Source: Alphaproteobacteria bacterium (GTDB taxonomy: Bacteria; Pseudomonadota; Alphaproteobacteria; Rhizobiales; Xanthobacteraceae). From it: a DNA stretch of 6,895 nucleotides. Of this stretch, positions 5,349 to 6,895 are shown piece by piece. The translations under genes were made by a program, and so were the position numbers. The notes under the pieces were generated by a model. It searched no databases and was not told the DNA's origin. It saw only the letters and a program-made list of their open reading frames with translations. How positions within the stretch are numbered: position 1 is the stretch's first letter; every line of letters starts with the position of its first letter. The DNA is taken from positions 1-6,895 of the forward strand of contig VAZU01000025.1 in assembly GCA_005884745.1 (NCBI GenBank), written 5' to 3'.

Positions 5349-5870
5349 GTGACTGCGTCCCTGGGAGTGCAGGCCTTCATCTTTGACGTGGGCTGGGGCG
5401 AGCTGGTCCTCATCGGCGTGGTGGCGCTGATCGTGTTCGGGCCCAAGGAACTGCCGGTCGTCCTGCGCACATTCGGCCAATACATGACCAAGATCCGCCG
5501 GATGGCGGCGGAGTTCCAGAGCCAGTTTCAGGAAGCCATGCGCGAAGCCGAGATGGCCGAGCTCAAACAGCATTTCGATACGATCCAGGACGCCGCGAAG
5601 GGCATCGGCAGCTTGGATCCGGCGAGCAGCATCGGCAATCCGATCGAGAGTGCCGCGGCCGAGAAGCCGCCGGCGGACGCGGCGCCGCCCGGCTCGGCCG
5701 CGAATGCGCCGGTCCCGGAGCCGACGCCGGCGGAGACCCCGGCCGCCCCGGCCGCGCTTCAATCGCCTCCCGGCGGGGCTGAGTCCTTGTCGCCGACGCC
5801 GGCAGGCACGGCAGAGCCCGTTGCGCCCGGTCCCGGCCCGCCCGAGGCCGGCAAAGGGCAGCCGGGATGA
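5349..5870 (+). CDS. tatB: Sec-independent protein translocase subunit TatB
   Basis: TatB pairs with TatC to form the receptor for twin-arginine signal peptides at the inner membrane. The protein is 173 aa. The membrane helix runs at about 15-32 (FDVGWGELVLIGVVALIVFG from 13). The TatB hallmarks are E19 early in the helix and the Gly-Pro hinge G32-P33 (GPKELP). The amphipathic region TKIRRMAAEFQSQFQEAMRE follows, with MAELKQHFDTI after it. Residues from about 98 to the end form a Pro/Ala-rich disordered tail. The usual start equivalent (M-F-D) reads Ile-Phe-Asp here, so the protein begins upstream. GTG at 5349, with GAGGCGGG at 5339-5346, is the best start and adds about 11 residues. The ATG at 5347 runs straight into TGA, and GTG 5367 has no spaced ribosome site. 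The end overlaps tatC by ATGA. Identity is firm; the start is moderately certain. Confidence 0.94.
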   Translation: MTASLGVQAFIFDVGWGELVLIGVVALIVFGPKELPVVLRTFGQYMTKIRRMAAEFQSQFQEAMREAEMAELKQHFDTIQDAAKGIGSLDPASSIGNPIESAAAEKPPADAAPPGSAANAPVPEPTPAETPAAPAALQSPPGGAESLSPTPAGTAEPVAPGPGPPEAGKGQPG

Positions 5871-6667
5871 GCCAGGAGGACATCGAGGCGACCAAGGCGC
5901 CCTTGATGGAGCACTTGGTCGAGCTGCGCTCGCGCTTGATCAGGGCGCTGATCGCCTTCGTGATCACGTTCGCTCTGTGCTTCGTGTTCGCCAAGCACAT
6001 CTACAATGTTCTGGTCTGGCCGTTCGTCTGGGTCGCCGGACCCGAGCATTCGAAATTCATCTACACGGCGCTGCTGGAATATTTCGTCACGCAGATCAAG
6101 CTGGCGATGTTCGGCGCGGCGTTCCTGGCGTTTCCGGTCATCGCCACGCAGCTCTACATGTTCGTGGCCCCCGGGCTGTATCGTCATGAGCGCCAGGCGT
6201 TTCTGCCGTACCTGGTCGCGACCCCGATCTTCTTCGTGCTCGGCGCCCTCGTCGTGTATTTCCTGGTGTTCCCGACCCTGGTGCGGTTCTCGCTCGGCAT
6301 GCAGCAGCTCGGCGGCGGCGGCCAAGCGGAGATCGAGCTGTTGCCAAAGGTCGGCGAATATCTCTCGCTGATGATGGCGCTGATCTTCGCCTTCGGGATC
6401 GCGTTTCAGTTGCCGGTCATCCTCACCCTGCTCGGCCGGGTGGGAATCCTGACTTCGAAGCAGCTGCGCGAGAAGCGCCGGTATTTCATCGTCATCGCCT
6501 TCGTCATCGCCGCCGTGCTCACGCCGCCCGACGTCATCAGCCAGCTCTCCCTTGCCTTGCCCCTCCTGCTTCTCTACGAGGGCTCGATCTGGTCGGTGCG
6601 GCTCGTCGAGAAGAAGGCCGCCGCGGCGGCCGGTCCTGCCGCGGCCCAGACCAAGCCCGCCGAATAG
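5867..6667 (+). CDS. tatC: Sec-independent protein translocase subunit TatC
   Basis: Polytopic core of the twin-arginine translocase that recognises the RR signal peptide. The protein is 266 aa with six predicted membrane segments at about 26-43, 79-100, 117-136, 165-185, 205-219 and 225-242, and both ends cytoplasmic. The N-terminal MEHLVELRSRL carries E19 and R21, which align with the E. coli signal-binding region (E15, R17). FVAPGLYRHER (99-109) carries E108, aligning with E. coli E103. FGIAFQLPV (176-184) has Gln181 where E. coli has Glu170. VLTPPDVISQ (217-226) is the conserved C-terminal block with D222. A Gly-rich periplasmic insert lies near 149-152, followed by IELLPKVGEYLSL. The C-terminus is a cytoplasmic KKAAAAAG-type tail. 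The ATG is embedded in the tatB stop (ATGA), implying translational coupling. Confidence 0.97.
   Translation: MSQEDIEATKAPLMEHLVELRSRLIRALIAFVITFALCFVFAKHIYNVLVWPFVWVAGPEHSKFIYTALLEYFVTQIKLAMFGAAFLAFPVIATQLYMFVAPGLYRHERQAFLPYLVATPIFFVLGALVVYFLVFPTLVRFSLGMQQLGGGGQAEIELLPKVGEYLSLMMALIFAFGIAFQLPVILTLLGRVGILTSKQLREKRRYFIVIAFVIAAVLTPPDVISQLSLALPLLLLYEGSIWSVRLVEKKAAAAAGPAAAQTKPAE
6616..6631 (+). repeat. Perfect 16-bp GC palindrome in the tatC 3' end
   Basis: GGCCGCCGCGGCGGCC is its own reverse complement. It encodes part of the Ala-rich TatC tail and ends 33 bases before the TAG stop codon (6665-6667). As RNA it could form six G-C pairs with a CGCG loop. No T-run follows. Confidence 0.6.
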
Positions 6668-6669
6668 AA

Positions 6670-6699
6670 TTGCGCAAGGCGAGGTCTGCGGACTAGGGG
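6670..6699 (+). promoter_or_regulatory. Weak candidate promoter before serS
   Basis: TTGCGC (6670-6675) and TAGGGG (6694-6699) are 18 bases apart in the 50-base tatC-serS gap. The -35 half is acceptable and the -10 half is poor. It could drive serS separately from tatABC, but read-through from tatC is equally plausible. Confidence 0.22.
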
Positions 6700-6717
6700 C
6701 TCCCGGGGCGCTTGGCC

Positions 6718-6895
6718 ATGCACGACATCAAGTGGATTCGCGAGCATGCGGAAGAATTCGACCGCGGGCTCGCCCGTCGCGGCCATCCCCCGGCGGCCCG
6801 CGCGCTCATTGCGCTCGATGAACGGCGCCGCGCCGCGATCGCCAAGCTCGAAAGCGCGCTGGCCCGGCGCAACGCCGCCTCCAAAGAGATCGGCC
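6718..6895 (+). CDS. serS: Seryl-tRNA synthetase, N-terminal part (3' end outside window)
   Basis: Class II synthetase that charges tRNA-Ser (and tRNA-Sec where present) with serine in the cytoplasm. Only 59 complete codons are visible. They start MHDIKWIREHAEEFDRGLARRG, then have ALIALDERRRAAI and the stretch LARRNAASKEIG at the window edge. This is the characteristic start of SerS: a short N-terminal helix leading into the long antiparallel coiled-coil arm that grips the tRNA-Ser variable arm. The frame is open to base 6895 and the catalytic domain lies beyond it. The ATG at 6718 is chosen because MHDIKWIR matches the family N-terminus. No strong Shine-Dalgarno is visible, only G-rich runs near 6696-6709. 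It follows tatC by 50 bases on the same strand. Confidence 0.95.
   Translation, partial: MHDIKWIREHAEEFDRGLARRGHPPAARALIALDERRRAAIAKLESALARRNAASKEIG

Noticed and set aside
5330..5386. 18-codon ATG microORF overlapping the tatB start
   Set aside because: It begins inside the tatA-tatB gap and ends within tatB in another frame. It has no clear ribosome site or conserved features, and such short frames arise by chance.

Overview
The window is a compact, GC-rich bacterial chromosome segment with every gene on the + strand. Gene content, gene order and protein signatures point to an alphaproteobacterium, most likely Hyphomicrobiales or Rhodospirillales. The supporting signatures are the ArgS and SerS sequence style, the TatA stretch FGRGKISELMGD, the ScpA stretch FEGPLDLLLMLARQQKVDL, and an argS-SPOR-nagZ-scpA-scpB-tatA-tatB-tatC-serS order that I recall from that class. 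No IS element, prophage gene, CRISPR array, rRNA, tRNA or foreign-looking island was seen. This is core genome, and I found no undescribed system in it.

Layout: 1-561 is the 3' end of argS (arginyl-tRNA synthetase). 635-2227 encodes a 530-aa single-pass inner-membrane protein with a C-terminal SPOR (peptidoglycan-binding) domain. 2277-3317 is nagZ (beta-N-acetylglucosaminidase of cell-wall recycling). 3314-4177 is scpA and 4174-4899 is scpB, the two non-SMC condensin subunits; nagZ/scpA and scpA/scpB each overlap by ATGA. A 145-base gap (4900-5044) holds a plausible sigma-70-type promoter and a 5'-UTR hairpin. It is followed by tatA (5045-5284), tatB (5349-5870, GTG start) and tatC (5867-6667, ATGA overlap with tatB). 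The first 59 codons of serS (seryl-tRNA synthetase) begin at 6718 and run off the window.

The genes fall into a cell-envelope/chromosome block (SPOR protein, NagZ, ScpA, ScpB), a complete twin-arginine translocon (TatABC), and flanking tRNA synthetases. Physical coupling suggests nagZ-scpA-scpB are translated from one message and that tatABC has its own promoter. The observations most worth a second look are regulatory. A GC-only hairpin covers the only Shine-Dalgarno-like bases of nagZ. A perfect intercistronic hairpin plus a GTG start separates a strongly initiated tatA from tatB, which would fit the excess of TatA over TatB needed by the translocon. The SPOR protein has a conserved-looking periplasmic segment just outside the membrane that the SPOR domain does not explain. 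No intergenic stretch exceeds 300 bases.
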